A stretch of 64,000 nt of DNA from Lactobacillus paragasseri (GTDB lineage Bacteria; Bacillota; Bacilli; Lactobacillales; Lactobacillaceae). The notes under the pieces were generated by a model. That model worked only from the letters and a program-made list of their open reading frames with translations. It was not told where the DNA came from and made no database searches. Of the stretch, positions 31,696-41,900 are shown piece by piece (position 1 is the stretch's first letter; every line of letters starts with the position of its first letter). The stretch is from the NCBI RefSeq assembly GCF_003584685.1, contig NZ_AP018549.1, forward strand, positions 1,612,001 through 1,676,000, in the 5' to 3' direction. A program made the position numbers and the translations under genes.

Positions 31696-32820
31696 ATGCA
31701 AGCAATTTTAAATAAACGAGTTTCAAAAATTGCTTTATTTTATGATCTCGTTTTTGTCTACATGATCTCTAAAACAACTGAGATACTTCATCATCTTGAG
31801 CATGGCCTTGTTTCCCCTACATCTTTTGCGCTATTTGCATTAATTGTTATTATCTTTATTAATTCATGGATGGTTCAAACTGTCTTTACTAATCGCTATG
31901 GGATAGGTAGCTGGGCAGACATTGCTTTTTATTTCATTGACATGATGATTCTGCTTTACATGTCTAACTCTTTTGACACAAACAACCTAACTGAAATGAA
32001 AATTTTATTTATTTCTGCTGGTTTACTTTCTTTTACTTTAGCAAGTCATTACTTAATTAATTATTTTCAAATTAAAAGTGAAATTGATCAAAATATTTCC
32101 CGGGCATTTTTCCTAATTTTAATTTTTAGATCAATCACTTTAATCATTGGCGGACTATTAGATAATATTCCTGGCTTTGTTTTAGCAGTCATTGGCATTA
32201 TTTTTAGTTGGTTAATGCCTATTTTAACCACAAAATATACTATTAAACATCCTATTATTTTTCCTCATTTACTTGAAAGATTAAATCTTTTAGTAATTAT
32301 TATCTTTGGTGAAACAATTATTGGAATTGCGGATTATTTTCGACCTAATACTTTTTCACTTTATTCAATTCTTATCTTTTTAACAGTCGCTTTATTATTT
32401 TTCACTTATGCTTTACAATTCGATAAGTTTACTGATGAAGATCAAGATGACGTTACAGGTAATGCTTTAATTTATTTACACTATTTAATAATTTTTGGAA
32501 TCAGTCTAATTACTGTTAGCATTAAATTTATTCACGAAACAGACGCTAATTCTTGGTTTGCCGTCTTATGTCTATATTGCGGGGTTGGTTTATTTTATTT
32601 AGGATTATTATTTGCAACACGCTACAATAAACCGCAATTCAAATTAAGAAGATCTACTATTCTGGTCTTTTTAATTACAACTATAATTGGAGCAACTTCT
32701 TGCCTTATTTGGTCTAGTTTTGAGGTAATTACAATTCTAACTTTTATAATCGTAGCAATTAATATCAGCTGGTTAGTCCATCTTAATCTTCCCCACATAA
32801 AAAAAGGAATCCTACTATAG
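31696..32820 (+). CDS. Low temperature requirement protein A (LtrA) family membrane protein
   Basis: This 374-residue polytopic membrane protein has about ten hydrophobic segments. The N-terminal FYDLVFVYMISKTTEILHH and the central LNLLVIIIFGETIIGIADYF regions are the LtrA signatures. Family members were named from a Listeria cold-growth mutant; the biochemical role is unknown. It is probably co-transcribed with the aldo/keto reductase. Its stop codon lies inside the terminator stem that follows. Confidence 0.85.
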   Translation: MQAILNKRVSKIALFYDLVFVYMISKTTEILHHLEHGLVSPTSFALFALIVIIFINSWMVQTVFTNRYGIGSWADIAFYFIDMMILLYMSNSFDTNNLTEMKILFISAGLLSFTLASHYLINYFQIKSEIDQNISRAFFLILIFRSITLIIGGLLDNIPGFVLAVIGIIFSWLMPILTTKYTIKHPIIFPHLLERLNLLVIIIFGETIIGIADYFRPNTFSLYSILIFLTVALLFFTYALQFDKFTDEDQDDVTGNALIYLHYLIIFGISLITVSIKFIHETDANSWFAVLCLYCGVGLFYLGLLFATRYNKPQFKLRRSTILVFLITTIIGATSCLIWSSFEVITILTFIIVAINISWLVHLNLPHIKKGILL

Positions 32821-32832
32821 GATTCCTTTTTA
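32800..32832. terminator. Bidirectional terminator overlapping the ltrA stop codon
   Basis: AAAAAAGGAATCCTA ... TAGGATTCCTTTTT; the ltrA stop TAG (32818-32820) is part of the hairpin. It can also serve the convergent operon on the minus strand. Confidence 0.85.
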
Positions 32833-32844
32833 GTATCTAGATTT

Positions 32845-33807
32845 TTAACTACGTGCCCAATTATCAAGCACATTTAAGAAAAAGCTCTCTGACCAAGTTC
32901 TAATGTTTTGCCCTTGTTTTTTCAGAGCTTTTGCCTTATTTAATTCAGTAACATCTGTTCTGAAGAAATCGTGATCACCAACTAGAACGTAATCCGTATC
33001 TTGCCCCACTTCTTCTTGAATAAAGCCGCCTAGATTTTTTACTGCGTTAGCTAATTCATACTCATCTAGGTCTAAATCACCAGCAATTACCACTTTTTTA
33101 TGAATAAAAGGACTGCGAAAAGCTTGCGTTTGCTTAACAATATCAGGCCACTCACTAGTTAAATCTAAAGTTTTAACTGCCTCTTGTGCTCTAAGCATAT
33201 GCTCTTGTTTAAATAGTTTATGAAACTCATCAAAAACCTTTTTAGTATCTAAGCAATCATCTAAACCACGGTGTTCTTGGTTCTCTGCAATATTCATTCG
33301 ATGCATGCAATCAAGCAAGCGACTATGTCGCTCTTGTGGATAAAAGCTACGCGCCAAACGGTAAACATCTACATAGTCATTGTTTAAAACTGTCAAATGA
33401 TACTTTTCAGCTAAATCATAAACAAAGTTCAAATCAAAATTTACATTATAGCCAACAATTGGATCACTGCCGATAAATTCGCGATACTTCTTAATTGCTT
33501 CTTGAACTGGTAATCCTTTTTCTTCAATAGCTGCTTCATCAATTCCATTTAATTTAGTAATAAAAGCAGGTACCTTATTATTATCAGGAAACTTCACTAA
33601 TTCTGAAAAAGTTGCTACTACTTCTCCATGACGTACTTTCAAGCCACCCATTTCGGTAATTCGATCACGATATGGACTAAGACCAGTAGTTTCAACATCA
33701 ATTAAAGTATAGTTTTCTGGAAAACCAGGCTTTTCAATTCCTTTTTGACGTATTTTATCTTGAGCAGCTGGAATTCGTAGCACACCTTGAATAACTGAAA
33801 TACTCAT
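32845..33807 (-). CDS. DnaQ-type 3'-5' exonuclease with C-terminal BRCT domain
   Basis: This 320-residue protein has a DEDDh exonuclease (DnaQ/PolC epsilon-like) with motif I DVETTGLS (Asp37, Glu39), motif II VGYNVNFDLNFVYD and motif III HRGLDDCLDT. A BRCT-like fold follows at about 235-318 (KKVVIAGDLDLDEYELANAVKNLGG ...). Stand-alone DnaQ-BRCT proteins occur in Firmicutes and probably act in DNA repair or RNA/DNA end trimming. It is the last gene of a tight five-gene operon, 3 bases after the sirtuin-like gene. Confidence 0.85.
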   Translation of the reverse strand: MSISVIQGVLRIPAAQDKIRQKGIEKPGFPENYTLIDVETTGLSPYRDRITEMGGLKVRHGEVVATFSELVKFPDNNKVPAFITKLNGIDEAAIEEKGLPVQEAIKKYREFIGSDPIVGYNVNFDLNFVYDLAEKYHLTVLNNDYVDVYRLARSFYPQERHSRLLDCMHRMNIAENQEHRGLDDCLDTKKVFDEFHKLFKQEHMLRAQEAVKTLDLTSEWPDIVKQTQAFRSPFIHKKVVIAGDLDLDEYELANAVKNLGGFIQEEVGQDTDYVLVGDHDFFRTDVTELNKAKALKKQGQNIRTWSESFFLNVLDNWARS

Positions 33808-33810
33808 TTT

Positions 33811-34620
33811 TTAACCTTCATTTTTAGAAATTTTTTCAATCACTTCAGGAAGCGCCATCCCTAACCCGGCACTTCTTTTTTGAATGTTATCAGGTAATTC
33901 ATCCTGACTTAAATCGGCTGCAACATAATGCCAATCTTTAAATTGTTCTACTAATTTTACCATTGGATCAAGCAATTGTGGACTAGTTGGATCAACACCT
34001 AATTCTAAAACCACAACTTTCTTAGTTTGATTTCTAGTTAAAAACCACCGAAATCTTGTATTAGCATCTTCATCTGGGAAGAAATGTGCATTAAGCGGCA
34101 TATGAATTTCCATTGGTGAATCACAATCTTCGCAGCGCGGAATCTCGCCTTGTCCATTAATATATCTCTTTACAACAGACAAATCAGAGTAAGTACCATG
34201 GTTTAATCCACTAGAACACTGCATTCTAGTCCAATCGCCAAAAACATCAAAAATTTTCTCTTGCTCAAATCCCGCTGTTTCAAAAAAGTGACCAAAAGCA
34301 CTGGTCGCAATAAAATAGTTCTTTCCATTTAAGAGCTCTTTTAATTGCTTCATTGCCTTACTTGGTTCATATTCAACTGAATATTCATTAATTAACTGAC
34401 TCCAAAACTGCCATTTTTCATCCCAGGAATCAAAATTTTTGTCTAAGGCATCTGCAATAGTTTTAACATGATATTTTTTGCTTACTGCTTGATATTCAAT
34501 TGGAAAAGCCGCGTCCTCAAACATATCAAGCCCCTCCATTTGTGCAAAGCCATTACCAGCAGTAACAATTACTGCATCTGCTTCAGCTAGCCATTTTTGT
34601 ATTTGTTTAAAATCTTTCAT
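33811..34620 (-). CDS. SIR2 (sirtuin)-like NAD-dependent protein, class M-like and divergent
   Basis: The 269-residue protein shows the sirtuin outline. A nucleotide loop DAVIVTAGNGFAQMEG replaces the usual GAGIS. YFIATSAFGHFFETAGF stands where sirtuins have TxNxD. KIFDVFGDWTRMQCSS resembles the GDYGxxQC stretch of macrodomain-linked (class M) sirtuins. A zinc pair is seen in RCEDCD, with the partner cysteine in QCSS. Class M sirtuins ADP-ribosylate lipoylated GcvH-like proteins, but none of those partners (GcvH-L, LplA2, macrodomain) is nearby. The missing Asn/Asp of the TxNxD motif makes normal deacetylation doubtful. It is the fourth gene of the pepT operon. Confidence 0.7.
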   Translation of the reverse strand: MKDFKQIQKWLAEADAVIVTAGNGFAQMEGLDMFEDAAFPIEYQAVSKKYHVKTIADALDKNFDSWDEKWQFWSQLINEYSVEYEPSKAMKQLKELLNGKNYFIATSAFGHFFETAGFEQEKIFDVFGDWTRMQCSSGLNHGTYSDLSVVKRYINGQGEIPRCEDCDSPMEIHMPLNAHFFPDEDANTRFRWFLTRNQTKKVVVLELGVDPTSPQLLDPMVKLVEQFKDWHYVAADLSQDELPDNIQKRSAGLGMALPEVIEKISKNEG

Positions 34621-34634
34621 GTTATTTCTTCCTT

Positions 34635-35270
34635 TTATTTTTCAGAATATCCAACCAAACGTAGTTTTCCTTCGATATATTCTCCTAAAAAGACATCATC
34701 AATACTATTATAACCAGCTTTAGTTACTTCTTGTTCAAGCCAAGCACTAGATTTATGAATTAAATCTAAAACGTCATCATTAATTTGACCATCACTAATA
34801 ATTGGAAAGCGAATATTATCTTCATCGTTTTCAATTACCGTTAACTGCCCATTTTGTTCAAAAATGCAATTTTTAACTTTTTCAACTGAATAAATTCCTC
34901 GACTCCTCAATCTAAACATTAATTCATTAGCTGAAATACCCGCCTTCATGCAATTTCCAACTAAGACCTGACCATTCTTTATCACTTGAACCGGTTTTCC
35001 ATCAATTAAATTACGAACCCAATTACTACGTTCACGTCCAAACTTCAAAATAAAGACTACCAAAGTCCAAATCACTAATACGAGTAAAAATTGAATAATT
35101 GTAATGCTGGAATTATAAATTAAACCACCAATAATTCCACCAAGGACATAATTTTGTAACTGATCTAATGCTGTAGTTGGTGCTAAATTACTCTTACCAA
35201 AAACGTTAATCTGAATAATGAGAGTTAAGATCCCTAAAGCAAACTTAATAAATAATTGTGTATAATCCAT
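34635..35270 (-). CDS. DUF421 (YetF-type) membrane protein
   Basis: The 211-residue protein has three N-terminal membrane helices (to about residue 77). A cytoplasmic domain follows with GKPVQVIKNGQVLVGNCMKAGISANELMFRLRSRGIYSVEKVKNCIFEQNGQLTVI, the DUF421 signature. Members are spore or membrane proteins of unknown function. It is 7 bases downstream of a DUF3290 gene; these two families usually occur as a pair and probably form a complex. Confidence 0.85.
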   Translation of the reverse strand: MDYTQLFIKFALGILTLIIQINVFGKSNLAPTTALDQLQNYVLGGIIGGLIYNSSITIIQFLLVLVIWTLVVFILKFGRERSNWVRNLIDGKPVQVIKNGQVLVGNCMKAGISANELMFRLRSRGIYSVEKVKNCIFEQNGQLTVIENDEDNIRFPIISDGQINDDVLDLIHKSSAWLEQEVTKAGYNSIDDVFLGEYIEGKLRLVGYSEK

Positions 35271-35277
35271 CTTTTAC

Positions 35278-35727
35278 CTACTTTTGTACATATACATGAT
35301 GATCAATTACATGAGCACGAGTCAAAGTGTAACTATTATTATCTTCATTTAAATTCAATTGATAATCTTCATTTTTGGAATCGATTCGGATAATCATTCC
35401 ATCTTGCAAGGTCGTCGAACTTACCATTACATCGCTTTTCTTAACATTTGCATCGTCTGCAATTGACTTAATAAAAGGAACAATTTGAGCAGCCTTTGAT
35501 TTTTGCTCATTATTTTGAATATATTTTTCATACTGAGTACCAGCAAATAATACCAAAAATAAAAGTGCGATGATTCCTAAATCACGATACCTGGTATTAA
35601 AACGATCTCGTAAATAAAGAATAGTAAAAATAATCATCGCACTAGCTGCTACAATCATTAAGATATATAAGGCCGTCCGATCAGTGTTTTGGTGACTTTG
35701 AATATAATTTATTGTATAAAAATTCAT
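35278..35727 (-). CDS. DUF3290 family membrane protein
   Basis: This 149-residue protein has two membrane helices (about 20-40 and 50-66) and a soluble C-terminal domain. The pattern, an N-terminal NYIQSHQ and the position directly before DUF421, identifies DUF3290. Its function is unknown. It lies 5 bases after pepT in the same operon. Confidence 0.82.
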   Translation of the reverse strand: MNFYTINYIQSHQNTDRTALYILMIVAASAMIIFTILYLRDRFNTRYRDLGIIALLFLVLFAGTQYEKYIQNNEQKSKAAQIVPFIKSIADDANVKKSDVMVSSTTLQDGMIIRIDSKNEDYQLNLNEDNNSYTLTRAHVIDHHVYVQK

Positions 35728-35732
35728 TTAAC

Positions 35733-37010
35733 TTAATACTTTCTCTTTAATGGACGTTCATCACGATTACTATTTAATAAAACATGTTGCCGAGCAATTT
35801 CAATCAAAGTTCTAGAAAGCAATGCCATACTCTCAGTTGTTACATATTCATATGGCCCGTGGAAGTTCGCACCACCATTAAATAAGTTAGGTGTAGGAAT
35901 GCCCTTTTCTGAAATAAAATCTCCATCTGTTCCACCGCGAAATGGAATAATTTTAGGCTTTAATCCTAGAGCGTCATAGGCATGTAAAACTAAATTTACA
36001 ACATAAGGATATTTCTTAATTAAATCACCAGGACTACGGTATTGATCATGCAACTCTAAGGTTACGCGATCTTTTCCATATTTTTCATTTAACTTATCCA
36101 CTAGGTCTGTGACTAACTTTTTCTTTTTCTCAAAGCCATCAGTATCAAAGTCTCGGATAATCAATTGAATTTGGGCATGATCAACATTACCGTTATTGGA
36201 TAAAACCATAAAATAGCCATCAAAGCCCTTACTATTTTCTGGGACCTCATCAGCTGGCAAGCCTTGGATAAATTCACTAGACATCAAAGCAGCATTAACC
36301 ATTAAGCCATATGCTTCTCCGGGATGAACAACTGTACCATGAAAATGAATTGTAGCAGCTGCTGCATTAAAAGTTTCAAAAGCAATGTCACCTGGATCTC
36401 CATTATCTAGAGTATAGGCGAACTCAACTGGAAAACGTTGAACATCAAAACGAGCTGCTCCTTTACCAATTTCCTCATCAGGACCAAAAGCAACCCAAAT
36501 ATCGCCATGCTTTACGCTAGAATTTTCTTTTAAATATTTGAGCATTCCTAATAAACCCGCAATTCCGGCCTTATCATCCGCTCCAAGCAAGGTTGTTCCA
36601 TCAGCAGTAATTAAAGTTTCACCTAAGTGCTTTTTCAAACTAGAAAATTCACTTGTGGACAAAACTCGCCCCTCTTTTAATACAATATCCTTTCCATCAT
36701 AGTCTTGATGTACTTGCGGCTGAACATTTTCTGCATTGAAGTCAGCTGTATCCACATGGGCCACAAAACCGATCGGAGTAACTTGTTCATCTCTCACTGT
36801 GCCAGGTAGTTTTCCAACAAGATATGAATCTTTTTTAGAAAAAGAGATATTTTCTAAGCCCAAATTTTCTAATTCTTGTTCGATTATTTTTAGCAATTCA
36901 ATTTGTCCAGGTGTTGTTGGTACTTCTTTACTTTGGTCATCTGAGCGCGTGTTTACCTTACAATATTCAATAAATTTATCTTGAATATACGCTTGATCAA
37001 TTACAGCCAT
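35733..37010 (-). CDS. pepT: Peptidase T (tripeptidase)
   Basis: This 425-residue cytoplasmic zinc tripeptidase (M20B) removes the N-terminal residue from tripeptides. Metal-site motifs are visible: GFVAHVDTADF with first His and Asp, LGADDKAG with the bridging Asp, FGPDEEIGKG with the catalytic Glu, and a final GGANFHGPYEYV with the last His. Full length. It is the first gene of an operon with DUF3290, DUF421, the sirtuin-like and DnaQ-BRCT genes, all within 3-14 bases of each other. Confidence 0.95.
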   Translation of the reverse strand: MAVIDQAYIQDKFIEYCKVNTRSDDQSKEVPTTPGQIELLKIIEQELENLGLENISFSKKDSYLVGKLPGTVRDEQVTPIGFVAHVDTADFNAENVQPQVHQDYDGKDIVLKEGRVLSTSEFSSLKKHLGETLITADGTTLLGADDKAGIAGLLGMLKYLKENSSVKHGDIWVAFGPDEEIGKGAARFDVQRFPVEFAYTLDNGDPGDIAFETFNAAAATIHFHGTVVHPGEAYGLMVNAALMSSEFIQGLPADEVPENSKGFDGYFMVLSNNGNVDHAQIQLIIRDFDTDGFEKKKKLVTDLVDKLNEKYGKDRVTLELHDQYRSPGDLIKKYPYVVNLVLHAYDALGLKPKIIPFRGGTDGDFISEKGIPTPNLFNGGANFHGPYEYVTTESMALLSRTLIEIARQHVLLNSNRDERPLKRKY

Positions 37011-37079
37011 TTTAACTACATTCCCTTCTCCTAGATATTTTAATTATATTTTAAGGAAAAATATGCTTATGTCAATTTT

Positions 37080-37616
37080 CTATAATTCAGACGCTCCACT
37101 TTCGGCATCAATTTCTTGATTTTTACGATAAACTTCACCATTCGGATTATTTGGATCATCAACTAATTTTTGCCCAGTTTCCTTTAAATAATATTCCACA
37201 AGTGGATAAATATCTTGAATACTCTCATTAATTCCTGAAAATTGATGATTTTTATCAAAAACAGCACGATAACTATCCACCATAAACCTCTTTTGAGTAT
37301 TAGTCTGGTCCGCAAAGCGGAATTCTTTTTCCCGACCTGTGCTTAATTTGTGGAAGACTTCCTCTAACTGTTTCTTTTCTTGCTCTGTTTTACCCAACGA
37401 AATAATATTTTCTCCAAGCTCTGGTGGATTATAGTTCATTCCCGGCAATTGTTTATAATATGTAAATTTTCCCAATTTATTAAAAGCAAGCAAGTTACTA
37501 GGAAAAGATGATAAATAATTATTTAAATCTGATACTCTCATTAAGCCCGTATTTAGCTTTACATAGTCATCATTATTTGCTGCATTTGCCAATTTCTTTT
37601 TCCACTTTTCATTCAT
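37080..37616 (-). CDS. PAS-domain protein (DUF438-like PAS), paralogue of the protein at 51538
   Basis: This 178-residue soluble protein has a PAS-like domain (about residues 30-145). The N-terminal segment DDYVKLNTGLM, the stretch IYPLVEYYLKETGQKLVDDP and the last residues SGASEL all recur in the larger protein encoded at 51538-52275. No output domain is attached. The PAS part is like the sensor at the end of DUF438 proteins. The function is unknown; a redox- or heme-sensing role is speculation. It is a single gene lying between pepT and pnuC. Confidence 0.7.
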   Translation of the reverse strand: MNEKWKKKLANAANNDDYVKLNTGLMRVSDLNNYLSSFPSNLLAFNKLGKFTYYKQLPGMNYNPPELGENIISLGKTEQEKKQLEEVFHKLSTGREKEFRFADQTNTQKRFMVDSYRAVFDKNHQFSGINESIQDIYPLVEYYLKETGQKLVDDPNNPNGEVYRKNQEIDAESGASEL

Positions 37617-37631
37617 CTATTTATACCTCAC

Positions 37632-37668
37632 AAACAAAAAAGCATGCCGAAACTCGACATGCTCATTT
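37632..37668 (-). terminator. Rho-independent terminator of pnuC
   Basis: On the minus strand ATGAGCATGTCGAG ... TTTCGGCATGCTTTTTTG follows the pnuC stop at 37688. Confidence 0.8.
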
Positions 37669-37687
37669 TAACTTATTTCGATTTTTA

Positions 37688-38458
37688 TTAGTCTTTAATA
37701 GCTTTTAATCCTTCACGCTTTCTTCCCATATTAAACCAAGGGGAAACAGTAAAGGCCAAAACGTCATTAACAACATAAATTAAGGAGTTAACTGCCATTG
37801 CTAAAGTTGCATCTCCTTGTGCGTAAGTTACACCCCAAAGAATTAATTGAAAAATTCCACTAGCAGTCCACCAGAAGTATTGGTTGTTGTAGCGTAAGAA
37901 ACACATAATTCCAGCAGTTAATGAAATAGCGAAACTAATTGCATCAATCCAAGGACGTGGATCGTTAGTAAATTTACCAATTAAGTAACCTGATACTGCA
38001 TACACAATTAAGGTACCAACAATTGCAATAATCCATTCTTTAGCACCAAATTTACGTAAATGGTTCTTAGTATCATCATTCCAAGATCTAACTGAAATAA
38101 TAACTGGTAAGTCTAAAGTTAAAATATAAGCAATTTGCTCAAAAATCGATAAGTAATTTTTAGCAGCTAAACCTGCATAAATAAAACAAGCTGCCGAAAT
38201 TAAACCAAGCCAACCATTAATTGCCTTAGTAGCATTGATTGCTAACACACATAATGTTCCAAGTAGAGTACCAATGAAAGTAATTAGTGTTAAAGTAGTA
38301 ATTTTGTTTTGAATCAAAATAGCCAATTGAAACCCAAAGGCAAAGAACCAAAGCATATAGTTTTGTACTGGCCAGCCATGTAATTGCTTAAATAGCCAAA
38401 CAAAGTAATTATCCTTTCTTTCCTTATGATCTTCTTGTAATGATGTTGAATTATCCAT
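37688..38458 (-). CDS. pnuC: Nicotinamide riboside transporter PnuC
   Basis: This 256-residue membrane protein has about seven or eight helices. It imports nicotinamide riboside by facilitated diffusion for NAD synthesis. PnuC features include NGWLGLISAACFIYAGL, the Trp-rich RSWNDDTKN region and the Asn/Trp-rich substrate segment YNNQYFWWTASGIFQLILW. Charged, mostly hydrophilic residues 1-25 precede the first helix. AAAGAGGAG lies before the start. It is a single gene with its own terminator. Confidence 0.92.
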   Translation of the reverse strand: MDNSTSLQEDHKERKDNYFVWLFKQLHGWPVQNYMLWFFAFGFQLAILIQNKITTLTLITFIGTLLGTLCVLAINATKAINGWLGLISAACFIYAGLAAKNYLSIFEQIAYILTLDLPVIISVRSWNDDTKNHLRKFGAKEWIIAIVGTLIVYAVSGYLIGKFTNDPRPWIDAISFAISLTAGIMCFLRYNNQYFWWTASGIFQLILWGVTYAQGDATLAMAVNSLIYVVNDVLAFTVSPWFNMGRKREGLKAIKD

Positions 38459-38954
38459 CCATTAACTCCTCTTTCTCTATATTAGGTCACACCATATATT
38501 GTGCCTTATCCGCCTTTTACTCAAAAAAGCATCTGTATCTAGTATAGTAGTCAAAAAATTCAAAACAAGAGTTTACATCTTTAGGTAAATATGCGGTAGG
38601 CGTTCCTTCCAGTTAAATAAAACGCTTTCTTTTCTTAGTCATTAGGATTTTCGAATAATTTAATATTTTTTTGACCTTTCAGCTTGCATCATCAGCATAA
38701 CTTTACGTTCCAATTTATTTTTTTGATACTTTTTTTAATAACGTTTTTTAATTAGGTGCTTATTTTATTATGTTATAAAATTTATAGTCTTTGCCTTTTA
38801 AAGCTATTAATAGCAACTTTTTATCAAAAATAATATGAATATTCAGATTAATCAATCTTTTTTGATTTCATTATTTAAAGTTGAGTTATAATAACTTGTT
38901 GGAAAACAAAATTGTTATTTTATATATAAAATGATTGTAATCGAGGAAAAAGAA
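38459..38954. other. Intergenic region between pnuC and the first adhesin gene
   Basis: This AT-rich spacer of about 500 bases has no gene that I can support. It holds a cre-like element AAAACGCTTTCT (38619-38630) and a TATAAT box (38887-38892) with a TTGATT box 19 bases upstream, a possible but loosely spaced promoter for the adhesin. The first ~110 bases on the minus strand form the pnuC leader, where a NAD-sensing element could lie, but I could not recognise one. Confidence 0.4.
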
Positions 38955-41900
38955 ATGTCACATAAGAATGATTTATCTTTTATTGCTAAGCTTAATGGGA
39001 AAGAAAAGTTTAGCCTTAGAAAACTTTCAGTTGGATTAGTTACTGTTGCATTAGGTACAACATTCTTTTTAGAAAGTTCTAATACCGCGCATGCTGCTGA
39101 AGTAAACACTACAAGTCAAAATGTTACTAGCCAAGAAAGTACTTCCGATTCTCTCAAATCGCGCACTTTAAATATTCAAAAAACTAAAGCTTCAGAAGAT
39201 TCCACAACTAGCACTAAAACTGTTCAAAATAATGAACAAACTTCTGTAAATCAAACTAGTAAAAATAGTGAAGCTACTTTTAGGCAAGAAACTAACTTAT
39301 TCGCTACTAAGTCAGAAAAAGCAAACACTACACAAGCATCAGCTCAAGCAATTAATTTTGAAGAAAAAATTCAAACTACCACTGATCAGAATCAATCTAC
39401 AGCTGTAAGTATTACAGGTGATGACGCTAATAAGTCAATGATGGCTAATGTTACTCAAGGAACAATTAGAGTTCATATTAATCAAAATAAAGAGAACCAC
39501 ATTACTATTAATAATGGACAAAAAATCACAGTTTCAATCGCTGCCACTAATAACTTGTTACGCTTTAGTACTCCTCCTTCTAAGATTAACGACTTTGAGA
39601 TAAGCACATCACAAACAAATACCAATAAAATCTTTACTTTTACTTATACTGGTAGTGATGATGGGATTCTATCAAATTTTAATCCAACCTTTTATTTTAC
39701 AGCTGATAATGACGCAACTAAGCAATATAAGGACATTCACGGTACTTACCCAGACTTCAATTTACCTGTTACCGTAACTTTATTTAATAACCAAAAATTT
39801 ACTCAAAACTTACCAATCAAGATTACTCCATATAAAGATCTAGTTGTAACCAAAGAAATTCTTCACGGTTTTGTTATGGGACCAAAATTAATTGGAACCC
39901 CTGGGCAAGACGGTTATCCTGGTAATAATGGTTCTTATACCGAAAATGGTGCAACTTATTATGGACCAGAACCAAGTGCCGCGGCAGATGTTCCTGCTGA
40001 TAAACAGAAATCTGCTCGGCTAATGCAATACGCACTTGAGTGGAATTATGGTTCTGCTAAAGATCCAAGTTTAAATCCATTAATGAATGTTTTAGCTAAC
40101 ATAAAATTTAATAATGGGCAAGAAATTCTTCCATCTACTATTAAGGCTTTCAAGATTCCAGCAGATATGGAAGTCGTTGATTCTGAGGGTCAAAGAGTAC
40201 CAATTAATAAGTACTATGGTAACCTTGCAACTCTTCCTGAAGACACCAACTTTGAAAAATTTTTAAGAGACTCAATTTCTAGCGACAAAAAACAAATTAC
40301 TATTGATCAAAAAGGCAATTTTACAGTTAACGGCGTAGATTATTCTACAATGGGGCCTTACTTTATTCAGTTAGATACCCTATTAAACCCTAACGCTATT
40401 GACAATTGGGCAAGTAATCCAGATTCCGGTGTGGGGCCTTCAATTACTACTCCAATTGTTAATGAAAATGATTGGAAACACTCCGGTTCAGGAAGTACAA
40501 CTAATACCTCTACTCAAACTTATACCGACTTCAAATTTGATCCTGCAGTTGATCGTGTTGTTAGAATCTACTTCATTGACGAAAACACCGATAAAGAAAT
40601 TCCAGATACCGTAAGATCAATTATTGCTAAAACTAATTCTACTGTTGATAACCCAACTAGCAATATTATCAATGATCTTAAGAAACAAGGCTACGTGTTA
40701 GATAAACAAGCAACTAACGGTGAAACAAGTGATTTCAGCAAGAATCTGAAAAATTACAATATAAGTAATCAAAACTTTAAGACAGATTCTTTAGAAAATA
40801 ACTACAACAGTCAAAAGATTAATATCAAAGATAAATCACTTAAGTATTACGTTTACCTTTACCATGGTACTACACCAGTTAGCGACAAAAAGACAATAAA
40901 AGAAACAATTAATTACGTTTATGCTAACGGTACTCAAGAAGGAAAAACGGCCGCAAATCCTTATGATAAGACTGTAAGTTATACTCGCACTGGAACTAAC
41001 GATTTAGTTACCGACCACATTACGTGGGAAAAGTGGCAACCTGATTCCAGTTTCAATGCTGTAGAATCACCTAATGCAAATGATAAGAATTATACCTTAG
41101 TTGATAAAGATGAAATCCCAGTCATTAAGTTAAATATCGACAATGACGGTAAGATTACTATTGAAAATAATGTTCCATTAATTTACACAGTTCATTACTA
41201 TGCCCCAGAACATGCACGCCTTACTTTCTACGATGATACTGAAAATCAAAACTTATCTGATTATTTAACCAAAAATGGACAGAAGGCCTCATTAACTGAT
41301 ACTTATTCTGAATTAGACAATAATTCAAGCAAGCAGCCTATCTCATTTACTGATGCAGATAATATCGTTAACTTTTTAAAGAACAATCACTACATCTTTA
41401 CCGGTGTTTCTGGTAATGGTTCTATCACAAATTCTGATTATTCAAAGATCGCTTATGGAAACTTCGATAATGATGAAACTAAGGATCAAGAGTTTATTCT
41501 TCATTTTAAGCATGCATTAGATAATCAGAATGAAACTGCTGTAGTTGCAGAAAAAGTTAACTATGTCTATGAAAATGGTCCCCACGCAGGTAAGACAGTG
41601 GTTGATGCTGCAACTTCTCCAATTGACCAAAAAATTACTTACACAAGAACTAGAACTGTAGACCTTGTCAATGATCCTAAAGGTGAAAATACTAAATGGT
41701 CTAACTGGACACCTGATAAAGCATTCATTGAAAACTTTAATTTACCAGAAAAAGTTAGTGGTCTTGATAACCAAGAAAAAATTTATTCATTAGATTTAGC
41801 TCAAGTTAAAGCTACAAAAGATGGTAAAGTGTTCGACTACTCTTCACTTAAACTGCCATTTGAAACATCAGAATTGAGTAATGATAAGACTATTAATCTA

